From the NCBI RefSeq assembly GCF_026241095.1, contig NZ_JAPFGB010000002.1, forward strand, positions 241,833-305,832: a stretch of 64,000 nt of DNA. Reading direction: 5' to 3'. This document shows positions 17,270 to 24,989 of the stretch, piece after piece (positions within the stretch are counted from its first letter, which is position 1; every line of letters starts with the position of its first letter). The translations under genes and the position numbers were made by a program. The stretch comes from Saccharopolyspora sp. NFXS83 (GTDB lineage Bacteria; Actinomycetota; Actinomycetes; Mycobacteriales; Pseudonocardiaceae). The notes beneath the pieces are model-generated. The model saw nothing but the letters and a program-made list of their open reading frames with translations. It searched no databases and was not told where the DNA came from.

Positions 17270-17352
17270 TCGGCGTTCTTCTCGCTGCGGGGTCGATCTC
17301 GCGAGTGGCGCCGCCGCGCGCGAAATCGCCGCCCTCGCGAGGAGAACGCCGA
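17270..17352. repeat. Long imperfect inverted repeat, intergenic (related to copy at 51221)
   Basis: Arm TCGGCGTTCTTCTCGC (17270-17285) pairs with GCGAGGAGAACGCCGA (17337-17352) with a single G-T wobble, around 51 nt. The sequence GCTGCGGG-TC-GAT and CGAGTGGC after the first arm, and GCCGAGAAC after the second, recur at 51223-51306. It sits in the 238-bp gap between convergent snapalysin and methionine aminopeptidase and may double as a terminator. More palindromic G+C-rich sequence follows to 17460. Confidence 0.6.
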
Positions 17353-17469
17353 GAACCCGCCGGTGGTCGAGTTCTCGACGTGGGCCATGCGCTAGGCGCA
17401 TCCAGGCACGGCCTTCGGCCGCGAGGCACGGCTCCGCCGCCGGCAGGCGCACGATGCCATGCCGGGCTC

Positions 17470-18249
17470 CTAGTGGTGTTCGCCTTCCCTGCGGGTGAGG
17501 ACGAGCGGGGCGTCTTCGGTGATGGCGATCGTGTGCTCGGAGTGGGCGGTGCGGGAACCGTCGGCCGAGCGGATGGTCCAGCCATCGGCGTCGTAGACGA
17601 TCTGGTCGGTCGTGGCGGCGAACCACGGTTCCAGCGCGAGGGTCAGGCCACGCCGGAGCTTCAGGCCGCGCCCCGCTTTGCCCTTGTTGGGCACGTGCGG
17701 CTCCCCGTGCATGGTGCGGCCGATGCCGTGCCCGCCGAACTCGGTGTTGACCGGGTAGCCGTAGTCGCGGGCCACCGCCCAGATCGCAGCCGAGATGTCG
17801 CCCAGGCGGTTGCCCGGGCGGGCCACCTCGATCGCCGCTTCCAGCGCTTCTTCGGTGGCGCGGATGATCCGCAGGTCCTCCTCGGCGGGGGTGCCGACGA
17901 TGACCGTGCGCGCCGAGTCGGCCACCCAGCCGTCGATGCCGAGCGCGAGGTCCGCGGTGAGCACGTCCCCGTCGCGCAGGGTGTAGTCGTGCGGCAGCCC
18001 GTGCAGGACGGCGTCGTTGACGGCCAGGCAGATGACGTTGCGGAACGGTCCCCTGCCGAACGACGGCGAGTAGTCCCAGTAGCACGACTCCGCACCGCGT
18101 CGTTCGATCATGCCGCGCGCGTGGTGTTCCAGGTCCATCAGGTTGACGCCCACGTCTGCGATCCGGCCCACCTCGGAGAGCACCTCGGCGACGAAGCGCC
18201 CGGCCACGTGCATGCGTTCGATCTCCGCAGCCGTCTTCAGTTCGATCAC
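17470..18249 (-). CDS. map: Type I methionine aminopeptidase
   Basis: 259-residue pita-bread metallopeptidase that removes the initiator Met. Metal ligands are recognisable in order: the Asp residues in ADLALGIDGWVADSART, His in GGHGIGRTMH, Glu in LALEPWF and Glu in HSEHTIAIT. Substrate-binding His is in LHGLPHD. No N-terminal zinc-finger extension, so it is the short bacterial class. Start GTG 18249. Actinomycetes usually carry several map copies; this one is isolated from ribosomal genes and lies downstream of two tandem palindromes at 18273-18319 that may control it. Confidence 0.9.
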   Translation of the reverse strand: MIELKTAAEIERMHVAGRFVAEVLSEVGRIADVGVNLMDLEHHARGMIERRGAESCYWDYSPSFGRGPFRNVICLAVNDAVLHGLPHDYTLRDGDVLTADLALGIDGWVADSARTVIVGTPAEEDLRIIRATEEALEAAIEVARPGNRLGDISAAIWAVARDYGYPVNTEFGGHGIGRTMHGEPHVPNKGKAGRGLKLRRGLTLALEPWFAATTDQIVYDADGWTIRSADGSRTAHSEHTIAITEDAPLVLTRREGEHH

Positions 18250-18272
18250 GAGTACCTCAAGCCCTCCGCGTC

Positions 18273-18319
18273 GGTATAGTTATACCGATACCGTAGCAGG
18301 TTCGCGGTATAGAAATACC
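18273..18319. promoter_or_regulatory. Twin palindromes GGTATAGTTATACC / GGTATAGAAATACC, candidate operators
   Basis: The perfect palindrome GGTATAGTTATACC (18273-18286) and the near copy GGTATAGAAATACC (18306-18319) are centred 33 bp apart, three helical turns, with an additional GATACCGTA half-site between them. They are A+T-rich islands in very G+C-rich DNA, 24 bp upstream of the methionine aminopeptidase start and 84 bp upstream of the small membrane protein gene. This is the layout expected for cooperative binding of a dimeric repressor. The regulator is not identifiable in the window. Confidence 0.55.
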
Positions 18320-18402
18320 ATCCACCCGACGCCCGAAGTGGCGCGGTGGCGCTCGTGCCGTCGGTGAGGTCGGGCGGTCGGTCGTCGGTCCGGGAGGTGC
18401 GC

Positions 18403-18672
18403 GTGCGAGGTGATCGGCCGCTGACCGCCCGCCGGGGCGCGAGCTGCGCGGAGCGGTTCTGGATCGCCGTGGCGCTGGTCGTGGTCTCGCTGCTGTGGAG
18501 CACGCGCGACATGACCCCGTGGGCGGTGATCGTGAGCTGGGCCGGTGTGGTGGTCGGCGCGGCGGGCGCGCTGCACTTCGGCTGGCGCTACGCGTGCCGT
18601 GATCGGCGCTGGCCACCTCGCCCTCACCGGGCGCTCCTGGACGGGATCCCTCGTGGACGACAGTCTTGGTGA
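18403..18672 (+). CDS. Small membrane protein, two predicted transmembrane segments
   Basis: 89 residues from GTG 18403, chosen because GGGAGG lies 5 nt upstream. After a basic N-terminus (RGDRPLTARRG) come two hydrophobic stretches, WIAVALVVVSLLW (about 22-34) and WAVIVSWAGVVVGAAGALHF (about 42-61), then a basic tail. I do not recognise the family. It lies between the twin palindromes and the luciferase-like gene (36 bp on), and may share their control. A longer start at 18346 is possible but has no ribosome site. Confidence 0.45.
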   Translation: MRGDRPLTARRGASCAERFWIAVALVVVSLLWSTRDMTPWAVIVSWAGVVVGAAGALHFGWRYACRDRRWPPRPHRALLDGIPRGRQSW

Positions 18673-18707
18673 CGCAGACGAAGATCCACGAGGGGTAGGA
18701 GCCAAGG

Positions 18708-19598
18708 GTGCGATTCGGCGTCAACGTACTCAACTTCGGGCCGGGCACGGACCCGTCGACCCTGCTGGGCTGGGCCCGGTACGCGGAGGATCGCGGGTTC
18801 GGCTTCGCGATGATCTCCGACCACGTCGCGGTCACGCCGGACGCGGCCGAGCCGTACCCGGCGCCGTTCTACGACCCGTTCACCACGCTCGCCTGGCTCG
18901 CCGGGCAGACCGAGCGGATCGAGCTCGGCACGACGGTCGCGATCATGCCGTACCGCCACCCGCTGCACACCGCACGCGTCACCGCCAACCTCGACCGGTT
19001 CAGCGGCGGGCGGCTCCTGTTCGGGGCCGGGATCGGCTGGGCGCGCCAGGAGTACGAGGCGCTGGGCCTGCCCTTCGAACGCCGCGGCCGGATGACCGAC
19101 GAGTACCTGGAGGTCCTGACGCGGGCCTGGACCGAGGAGACGCTGTCCTTCCACGGCGAGTTCGTCTCCTTCGACGACGTGTCCACCGGCCCGCTCCCGA
19201 CTCGCCGTCCCCCGCTGTGGGTGGGCGGCAACGGGCACGCGGCGATCCGCCGGGCGGTGCGGTTCGGCGACGCGTGGCACCCGTACAACCAGCGGGTCCC
19301 GTGGCTGCGCGACGAAGGCGTGCCCGCGCTGCGGCGCGCCGCCGAGGACGCCGGTCGCGCGGCACCCGACTTCGCGCCGCGGCTTCCCCTGCTGCTCACC
19401 GACACCGAGCTCGACGATGACGCGCGCCTGGCCGGTCAGGGCACGCTCGACCAGGTCCGCCGGGACCTCGACGGGCTCGCGGAGCTCGGGGCGACGCACG
19501 TCCTGTTCGACACCTACCCCGGCACTCCGGACGAGATGCGCTCGCAGGCGGCGGACCACCGGATGCTCGACGCCCTCGCCACGCACGTCCTCGACTGA
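18708..19598 (+). CDS. LLM-class F420-dependent oxidoreductase
   Basis: 296-residue luciferase-fold protein resembling the TIGR03619-type F420 subfamily. Features: MISDHVAVTP near residue 35, the FYDPFTTLAWLAGQT stretch at about 54-68, RIELGTTVAIMPYRHPLHTA at about 70-89, and FSGGRLLFGAGIGWARQEYEALG near 98-120. The GTG start at 18708 is preceded by AGGGGTAGGAG. It is the third luciferase-like enzyme in this window and none of the four are close paralogues. Substrate unknown. Confidence 0.75.
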   Translation: MRFGVNVLNFGPGTDPSTLLGWARYAEDRGFGFAMISDHVAVTPDAAEPYPAPFYDPFTTLAWLAGQTERIELGTTVAIMPYRHPLHTARVTANLDRFSGGRLLFGAGIGWARQEYEALGLPFERRGRMTDEYLEVLTRAWTEETLSFHGEFVSFDDVSTGPLPTRRPPLWVGGNGHAAIRRAVRFGDAWHPYNQRVPWLRDEGVPALRRAAEDAGRAAPDFAPRLPLLLTDTELDDDARLAGQGTLDQVRRDLDGLAELGATHVLFDTYPGTPDEMRSQAADHRMLDALATHVLD

Positions 19599-19602
19599 TC
19601 GC

Positions 19603-19637
19603 GCCCGGCGGGGCGGCAGGCGGCCGTCCCGCCGGGC
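19603..19637. terminator. Hairpin between convergent genes
   Basis: GCCCGGCGGG (19603-19612) pairs perfectly with CCCGCCGGGC (19628-19637), with further pairing inside the loop. It starts 5 bp after the stop of the luciferase-like gene and precedes the convergent regulator. No T-run; typical G+C-rich actinobacterial terminator. Confidence 0.55.
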
Positions 19638-19708
19638 TCCGGGCCAGGGCCGCGAAGGATCGCGGTGGCCCGGCCGGGAGATCGGCGCGGCGAACCGCGC
19701 GATCGGCG

Positions 19709-20911
19709 TCAGGGAGTCGGGTCGGTCGTGCGGATCTTCCGCCAGCGGATCGCGAGGGAGAACTCCAGGACGTCCGGGAAGCGCAGCGGGTCGAGGCCGC
19801 TGATCTCGCGGATCCGCTGCAGGCGGTGGCCGATCGTGTTCAGGTGCACGAACAACCGCCGCGCCGTCGCCGCCTGCGACAAGTGGTTGTCCGACAACGC
19901 TTCCAGCGTCTCGATCAAGTAAGGGTGCGGTTCGAGCGGCGCGATCCGGCTCGCGTACAGGGCCTCCGCGGCGAGCGGGTCGGCGAGCAGCATGGTCTCG
20001 ACGACGACGTCCCGGTAGTCGACGACCGGGACGCCCGTCCACGTCGGCGAAGCCGACACCCGCAGCGACGCGAGCGCCTGCCGGCACGACTGGGCGGCCG
20101 TGCGCAGCGACGTGGTGGCCGTCCCGAGACCGCAGGCCAACGGCGTGCCCTGGCCGATCCCGGTCATCGCGGAAGCCAGGACCTGCTCCACCTGATCCCG
20201 GCGATCCCACGTGCGGAGCAGGAGCACGAGCGTGTTGTTGAGCTCGCCGCAGATGACGTCGTCGACGTCAGGTCCCAGCTGCCGCAGCAGGACCTGGCGC
20301 TGCGGCGCGGTCGGCTCCCCGGAATCGCTCGGCCGCCCGCGCAGGGCCGCGGCGGTCCAGAACCCGTTCTCGTCGACGTCGAGCAGCCGGATCCACCGGT
20401 CGAACCGGGTCGAGTCGCTGTCGATCCCGTCCGCCAACGCCGCGACGACCTCGTCCTCCACCTGCCGTCGCGCCGCCTCGCGGGCGCTGGAGGTGTCCCG
20501 GTAGGAACCGATCATCGCGTCGGTCAGCTCGTCGAACACCGAGATGAGCAGCGCCGTTGCCCGGTTCGCCTCCTCGTGCGGCCACTCCCGCGACCGCTGG
20601 AGGAAGTCGAGGACGATCACGCGTTCGGTCTGCCGGTAGGCCTGGATGATCGATTCGAGCGGCACCGACTGATCGGCTCGAGTCGCGCCGAGAGCCCGCG
20701 CCGGTTCGAGTTCGGCGAGGGTCGGGCCCCGGCCCTGGCCGAGCGCGACCACCGCGAGTTCGATGTTGGCGCGGATCGCGGGATCGAGCTCCGACCGGTC
20801 GAACCGCTCCGGCTGGTAGCCCGGGTAGACGCCCCACATGCGCTCGGCGGCCTGCTCGACGAGCTCGTCCACGACTGGGTCGTAGCGCCGAGGAGATTGG
20901 GAGGTCTTCAC
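19709..20911 (-). CDS. PucR/CdaR-type transcriptional regulator
   Basis: 400-residue regulator of the PucR family. The C-terminal HTH_30 domain is clear: ETLEALSDNHLSQAATARRL then FVHLNTIGHRLQRIREISGL. The central part holds a GGDEF-like remnant domain (GIGQGTPLACGLGTATTSL) and the N-terminus an all-helical RsbRD-like region (AYRQTERVIVLDFLQ). I chose GTG 20911 because GGAG lies 7 nt upstream; an in-frame GTG at 20962 is possible. It is transcribed divergently from a six-gene catabolic operon and is its likely ligand-responsive activator, as is usual for this family. Confidence 0.8.
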   Translation of the reverse strand: MKTSQSPRRYDPVVDELVEQAAERMWGVYPGYQPERFDRSELDPAIRANIELAVVALGQGRGPTLAELEPARALGATRADQSVPLESIIQAYRQTERVIVLDFLQRSREWPHEEANRATALLISVFDELTDAMIGSYRDTSSAREAARRQVEDEVVAALADGIDSDSTRFDRWIRLLDVDENGFWTAAALRGRPSDSGEPTAPQRQVLLRQLGPDVDDVICGELNNTLVLLLRTWDRRDQVEQVLASAMTGIGQGTPLACGLGTATTSLRTAAQSCRQALASLRVSASPTWTGVPVVDYRDVVVETMLLADPLAAEALYASRIAPLEPHPYLIETLEALSDNHLSQAATARRLFVHLNTIGHRLQRIREISGLDPLRFPDVLEFSLAIRWRKIRTTDPTP

Positions 20912-20959
20912 AACACGGCTCCGCTCACGTTGGGTCCTTCTAGGATGGCCTGCGATGTT

Positions 20960-20978
20960 CACACAATGCGAGTGTGTG
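20960..20978. promoter_or_regulatory. Inverted repeat CACACA-N7-TGTGTG in divergent promoter region
   Basis: CACACA (20960-20965) and TGTGTG (20973-20978) are a perfect 6-bp inverted repeat with a 7-nt spacer in the 125-bp gap between the PucR-type gene and the catabolic operon. Placement fits an operator for the divergent regulator; direct proof is lacking. Confidence 0.4.
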
Positions 20979-21036
20979 CTGAATCCCGGCGGCAGTCATG
21001 TCGCCGTCGATGCAGCCCACACCACGGAGGTCATCG

Positions 21037-22053
21037 ATGACCGACATCGCCGTCTTGGAAGACTCGCTCACCACCCCCACCGCCGAGGTCGTCGAGGCGA
21101 TCGCTCGCTTGGACGGTGACATCGCCGTGCTGGGCGTGGGTGGGAAGGTCGGCCCCAGCGTCGCGGTGATGGCCGCCCGCGCGGTGGCCGAAGCGGGCGT
21201 GGACAAGACGGTGTTCGGCGTCGCGCGCTTCTCCGACCCGTCGGCCCGCGCCACCTTGGAGAAGTACGGCGTGCGGCCCGTCACCGCGGACCTCACCGAC
21301 GACGACCACCTGGCCGGACTGCCCGACGCCGCCAACGTCGTGTTCATGGCCGGGAACAAGTTCGGCACCGCCGGCAACGAGCACTTCACCTGGATGATGA
21401 ACGCCTACTTGCCCGGACGGGTCGCGCAACGCTTCCCGGACTCCCGGATCGTCGCGTTCTCCACGCTGGTGACCTATCCGCTCGTCGACGTCGCGACCGG
21501 CGGTTCCCGCGAGGCGGAATGGCCCGGCCCGCTCGGCGAGTACGCCGCGTCCTGCGTCGGGCGCGAACGGATCTTCGAGCACTTCTCCCGCAAGAACGGG
21601 ACGCCGCTGCTGCAGTTCCGCCTCGGGTACTCCATCGAGACCCGGTACGGCGTGCTGCACGAGATCGCGCAGGCCGTGCACGACGGCGAGCCGATCCCGC
21701 TGGAGATGGGTCATGCGAGCGTGATCTGGCAGCGGGACGTGGCCGCCTACGCCCTGCGTTCGCTGCACCTGGCGACCTCCCCGCCCCGGCGGCTCAACAT
21801 CACCGGGCCGGAGATCGTCTCGATCCGCCGGTTGGCGGAGCGCTTCGGCGAGATCTTCGGGCGCGAGCCCCGGTTCGACGGCGTCGAATCGGGTAGCGCC
21901 TACGTGATGGACGGGTCGGAGTTGCAGCGGGAGTTCGGATTCCCCGGCACGACGCTGGCCGAGATGGTCGACGAGGTCGCCGCGTGGGTCGCCGAAGCGG
22001 GCCCCACGATCGGCAAGCCCACCAAGTTCCAGCAGCGCGACGGGTTGTTCTGA
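21037..22053 (+). CDS. NAD-dependent epimerase/dehydratase-like protein
   Basis: 338-residue extended-SDR-like protein. The N-terminal Rossmann motif is GVGGKVGPSVAVMAARAVAE (residues 29-48), a variant of GxxGxxG. Later come VVFMAGNKFGTAGNE and the TYPLV region where the Tyr of the YxxxK motif would normally sit; the classical YxxxK is not evident, so catalysis may differ. C-terminal RLNITGPEIVSIRRLAERFG is typical of NAD-dependent epimerase homologues that bind sugar or acyl substrates. ATG 21037 has GGAGG 8 nt upstream. First gene of a six-gene operon; stop overlaps the next start (TGATG). Confidence 0.7.
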   Translation: MTDIAVLEDSLTTPTAEVVEAIARLDGDIAVLGVGGKVGPSVAVMAARAVAEAGVDKTVFGVARFSDPSARATLEKYGVRPVTADLTDDDHLAGLPDAANVVFMAGNKFGTAGNEHFTWMMNAYLPGRVAQRFPDSRIVAFSTLVTYPLVDVATGGSREAEWPGPLGEYAASCVGRERIFEHFSRKNGTPLLQFRLGYSIETRYGVLHEIAQAVHDGEPIPLEMGHASVIWQRDVAAYALRSLHLATSPPRRLNITGPEIVSIRRLAERFGEIFGREPRFDGVESGSAYVMDGSELQREFGFPGTTLAEMVDEVAAWVAEAGPTIGKPTKFQQRDGLF

Positions 22054-22754
22054 TGGGCGGCGGCGGCTTCACCTCGGTCGCGGGCGCCGGGGCGATGCTC
22101 AACTGGATCACGATCGCCGATGGCGACCGCGAGGTCTTCGAGGACTGGTACAACTTCGAGCACCTGCCCGAGCGGGTCGAGATCCCCGGTTTCCGGCGCG
22201 CGCGACGGTACGTCGCTCCCGGCGGCTCGCGGGACGGGCACACCGATTTCCTGACGATCTACGAGACCGACGACGTCGAGGTGCTCGCCTCCCCCGCGTA
22301 CCTGCGAGCGCTCGACGCCCCGACCGAGCTCACCCGCCGCGTCGTACCGCTGTTCACGCGGTTCCGCCGCTCGACGTGCCGGATCACCGTCGCGCACGGC
22401 GCGGGATCGACGGGCCGGTGCGTCGCCGTGGAGCTCGCGCCGGAACGCCTCGACGCGGTCCGCGACGAGCTGGCCGGAACCGTCCTGCCCGCGATGCGCG
22501 CCGCGCACCTCCTGCACGCCGCCTCGGTCTACGAGCCCGACGCCGCGGTCGGGGCGGCCAAGGCCGCGACGAGCGAGGGGAAGGCGACGACGCAGCAGCA
22601 GGCGGCCCAATCCGCGCTGCTGCTGCTCGAACCCCAGCCGGAGGTTCCTGCGGCCCGGCTGCTCGCCGAGCTCGGGCAGGTCCTCGGTGACGCGTCGACT
22701 CCGCCCACCGCTCGCGAGTTCACCTTGCTGTTCGAGCTCCGCCGCGCACCCTGA
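22053..22754 (+). CDS. EthD-like dimeric alpha/beta-barrel protein, function unknown
   Basis: 233 residues. The first half carries the dimeric ferredoxin-like barrel pattern of EthD/DUF4286-type proteins: LNWITIADGDREVFEDWYNF, EHLPERVEIPGFRRARRYV and DFLTIYETDDVEVLASPAYL. The second half (VAVELAPERLDAVRDELAG, then ALLLLEPQ) looks like a second, weaker barrel unit. Such proteins are small accessory or isomerase-like factors in degradation pathways. Starts 1 nt inside the stop of the preceding gene, so translation is coupled. Confidence 0.6.
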   Translation: MGGGGFTSVAGAGAMLNWITIADGDREVFEDWYNFEHLPERVEIPGFRRARRYVAPGGSRDGHTDFLTIYETDDVEVLASPAYLRALDAPTELTRRVVPLFTRFRRSTCRITVAHGAGSTGRCVAVELAPERLDAVRDELAGTVLPAMRAAHLLHAASVYEPDAAVGAAKAATSEGKATTQQQAAQSALLLLEPQPEVPAARLLAELGQVLGDASTPPTAREFTLLFELRRAP

Positions 22755-22773
22755 TCTCCGAGGAGGAGAAGCC

Positions 22774-23610
22774 ATGAAGTTCGCATCCGTTCGAGGCCGC
22801 TCGGCCCTGATCACCGACGCCGGTCCGATCGACGTCGAGACGAGCAGCGGGGGCCGGTTCGGGTCCGACCCGCAGCGCGCGTTCGACGATTGGGACGCGT
22901 TCCGGGCGTGGGCGGCCGAGGCTTCGGGCGACGTGCTCGACCACCGGCCGGAAGACTTCGGCGCGCCCGTCCCCCGGCCGCGCCAGATCTTCGGGGTCGG
23001 CCTGAACTACCGCCGCCACGCCGAGGAATCCGGACTGCCCGTCCCCACCACCCCGCTGGTGTTCACCAAGTTCCCGAGCGCCGTCACCGGCCCGCGCGGC
23101 GAGATCGCCCTCAGCGGCGACACCGTCGACTGGGAGGTGGAGCTGGTCGTCGTCATCGGGCGGGAGGCGCACCGGGTGCCGCAGGAGGACGCGTGGTCCT
23201 ACGTCGCGGGGTTGACCGCCGGTCAGGACATCTCCGACCGCACCGTGCAGCAGGCCGGGTCGCCGCCGCAGTTCAGCCTGGGCAAGTCCTTCCCCGGCTA
23301 CGCCCCGATCGGGCCGGTGCTGGTCACAGCGGACGAGGTGGCCGATCCCGACGACCTGCGCGTGGCGACCACCGTCGACGGCGAGGTCCGCCAGGACTCC
23401 CGCACCTCCGACCTCGTGTTCTCCGTCGCCGAGCTGATCGAGCGCCTCTCCGCGATCGTCACGCTGCTGCCCGGCGACCTGATCTTCACCGGGACCCCGG
23501 AAGGGGTCGGCCTCGGCCACCGCCCGCCGGTCTACCTGCGCGCGGGCCAGGTCCTCGGGACGGAGATCGAGGGGATCGGCGCCATGCGGCACGTGCTCGT
23601 GCCCAAATGA
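22774..23610 (+). CDS. Fumarylacetoacetate hydrolase-family protein
   Basis: 278-residue FAH-fold enzyme. The metal site is visible as DWEVELVVVIG (E-x-E) followed by GQDISDR (Asp). The oxyanion/substrate loop IFGVGLNYRRHAEE and the family signature FTGTPEGVGLG are present, plus the C-terminal EIEGIGAMRHVLV. Family members hydrolyse or decarboxylate beta-diketones and 2-oxo acids, including 2-hydroxyhepta-2,4-diene-1,7-dioate and acylpyruvates. GGAGGAG precedes ATG 22774. Within a catabolic operon it probably cleaves a ring-opening product; the substrate is not determined. Confidence 0.85.
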   Translation: MKFASVRGRSALITDAGPIDVETSSGGRFGSDPQRAFDDWDAFRAWAAEASGDVLDHRPEDFGAPVPRPRQIFGVGLNYRRHAEESGLPVPTTPLVFTKFPSAVTGPRGEIALSGDTVDWEVELVVVIGREAHRVPQEDAWSYVAGLTAGQDISDRTVQQAGSPPQFSLGKSFPGYAPIGPVLVTADEVADPDDLRVATTVDGEVRQDSRTSDLVFSVAELIERLSAIVTLLPGDLIFTGTPEGVGLGHRPPVYLRAGQVLGTEIEGIGAMRHVLVPK

Positions 23611-23662
23611 TCCCCGCGACCCGCTCGTGCTCACCCTCCAATGACGAAGGGCCACACCGACC

Positions 23663-24952
23663 ATGGGATTCCAATCGGGAGCCGCTCCCGGGCACCCCGC
23701 CGCGGTCACCGCCGCCACCGCCTACACCTCCCGCGAACGGAGCCTGATCCTCACGTTCGCGATCGTCGGGGCGCTGATCGAGAGCATGGAGCTGAACCTG
23801 CTCAGCTTCCCGCTCACCGACCTCGCCGCCTCGTTCGCGGTGTCGACGCAATCGGTCGTCGGCGTGATCACCTTGCAGAGCCTCGCCTCGATCGCGGGCG
23901 GGTTCCTGTTCGGCTGGATCGCCGACCGGTGGGGCCGCAAGGCCAGCTACGTGATCTTCACGGCGATGTACTCGATCGCCGCCGTCGTCGGCGGTTTCGC
24001 GCAGGACTACACGACCTTCACGCTGACCCGCGCCATCGCCGGGCTGGCGATGGGCGGCGCGTTCGGCGTCATCTTCGCGATGTTCGCCGAGAGCTGGAAG
24101 TCGCGGAAGCGCGGGTTCATGGGCGCCGTCCTCCAGGGGATGTTCATCGCCGGGACGCTCATCACCCAGGTCGTGCTCTACACGACGATCTCCGCGCTCG
24201 GCTCCGACACCGGCTGGCACACCGGGTTCATCGCCATCGGCTTCGGGTGCCTGATCATCGCGGGCACGGCCGCGCTGTGGCTGCCCGAGTCGAAGGTGTG
24301 GCTGGCGGCCAAGGACGAAGCGGGCGCGACCGGCGAGACCGCGGCGGCACCCGTCCGAGCGAGGCCGGACAAGGGCGTGATCCGGGGCGCGGTCTTCTTG
24401 ACCCTCACCACCACCGGCGTGTTCGCCGCCAGCTACTCCTACATCACGTTCGCACCGACCTACTTGCGCGAAACCGCGGGAGTCTCGCTGACGGCGTCCA
24501 CGATCATCCTCACCGTCGGCACCCTGCTGGGCATCGCGTCCTACGTCGTCGCGGGCACGCTGTCCGACCGGATCGGGCGGCGGCGGGCCACCCTCTACGC
24601 CTCGGTGGTCGGTGTGGTCGCGTTCGGGGCGTTCGCCTTCGCCGACACCGGCAGTCCCACGGTGGCGGTCATCGCGCTCATGGGCCCGGCGATCGGCTAC
24701 GCCGGTTTCGGGGTGCTGGGGACGTGGATCTCGGAGTTCTACCCCACCCGGTACCGGGCCTTCGGCAGCAACGCGACCTACTACGTCGCCCGCGGGATCG
24801 GCTCGGGGCTGTTCCCCCTCGGCGCCGTGGCCCTCGCCGGAGGTGACCTGCACATCGCCCTGGCGCTCGGCGGGGTGGGGGCGCTGGTCGGGCTCGTCGG
24901 CTGCCTGTTCGTCCAGGACACCGCCGACCGGGTCATCAGCGCCGGTTCCTGA
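23663..24952 (+). CDS. MFS transporter (aromatic acid/sugar-like symporter)
   Basis: 429-residue major-facilitator permease with 12 predicted helices. Loop 2-3 motif GWIADRWGRKASYV (near 91-104) and its repeat SDRIGRRRATLYA in the second half are diagnostic. A cytoplasmic middle loop rich in Ala and charged residues (AAKDEAGATGETAAAP) separates the halves. ESMELNLLS in helix 1 resembles the D/E-containing motif of aromatic acid:H+ symporters. It sits between the FAH hydrolase and two dehydrogenases, so it likely imports the operon's growth substrate. Confidence 0.8.
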   Translation: MGFQSGAAPGHPAAVTAATAYTSRERSLILTFAIVGALIESMELNLLSFPLTDLAASFAVSTQSVVGVITLQSLASIAGGFLFGWIADRWGRKASYVIFTAMYSIAAVVGGFAQDYTTFTLTRAIAGLAMGGAFGVIFAMFAESWKSRKRGFMGAVLQGMFIAGTLITQVVLYTTISALGSDTGWHTGFIAIGFGCLIIAGTAALWLPESKVWLAAKDEAGATGETAAAPVRARPDKGVIRGAVFLTLTTTGVFAASYSYITFAPTYLRETAGVSLTASTIILTVGTLLGIASYVVAGTLSDRIGRRRATLYASVVGVVAFGAFAFADTGSPTVAVIALMGPAIGYAGFGVLGTWISEFYPTRYRAFGSNATYYVARGIGSGLFPLGAVALAGGDLHIALALGGVGALVGLVGCLFVQDTADRVISAGS

Positions 24953-24989
24953 TCGCGACGGCCTCCTCCCACCTCCGAAAGGACTCAGC

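Noticed and set aside
22053-22754. Two-domain EthD-like protein as a dye-decolorising peroxidase
   Set aside because: No GxxDG motif or proximal heme His; only the dimeric barrel pattern is visible.
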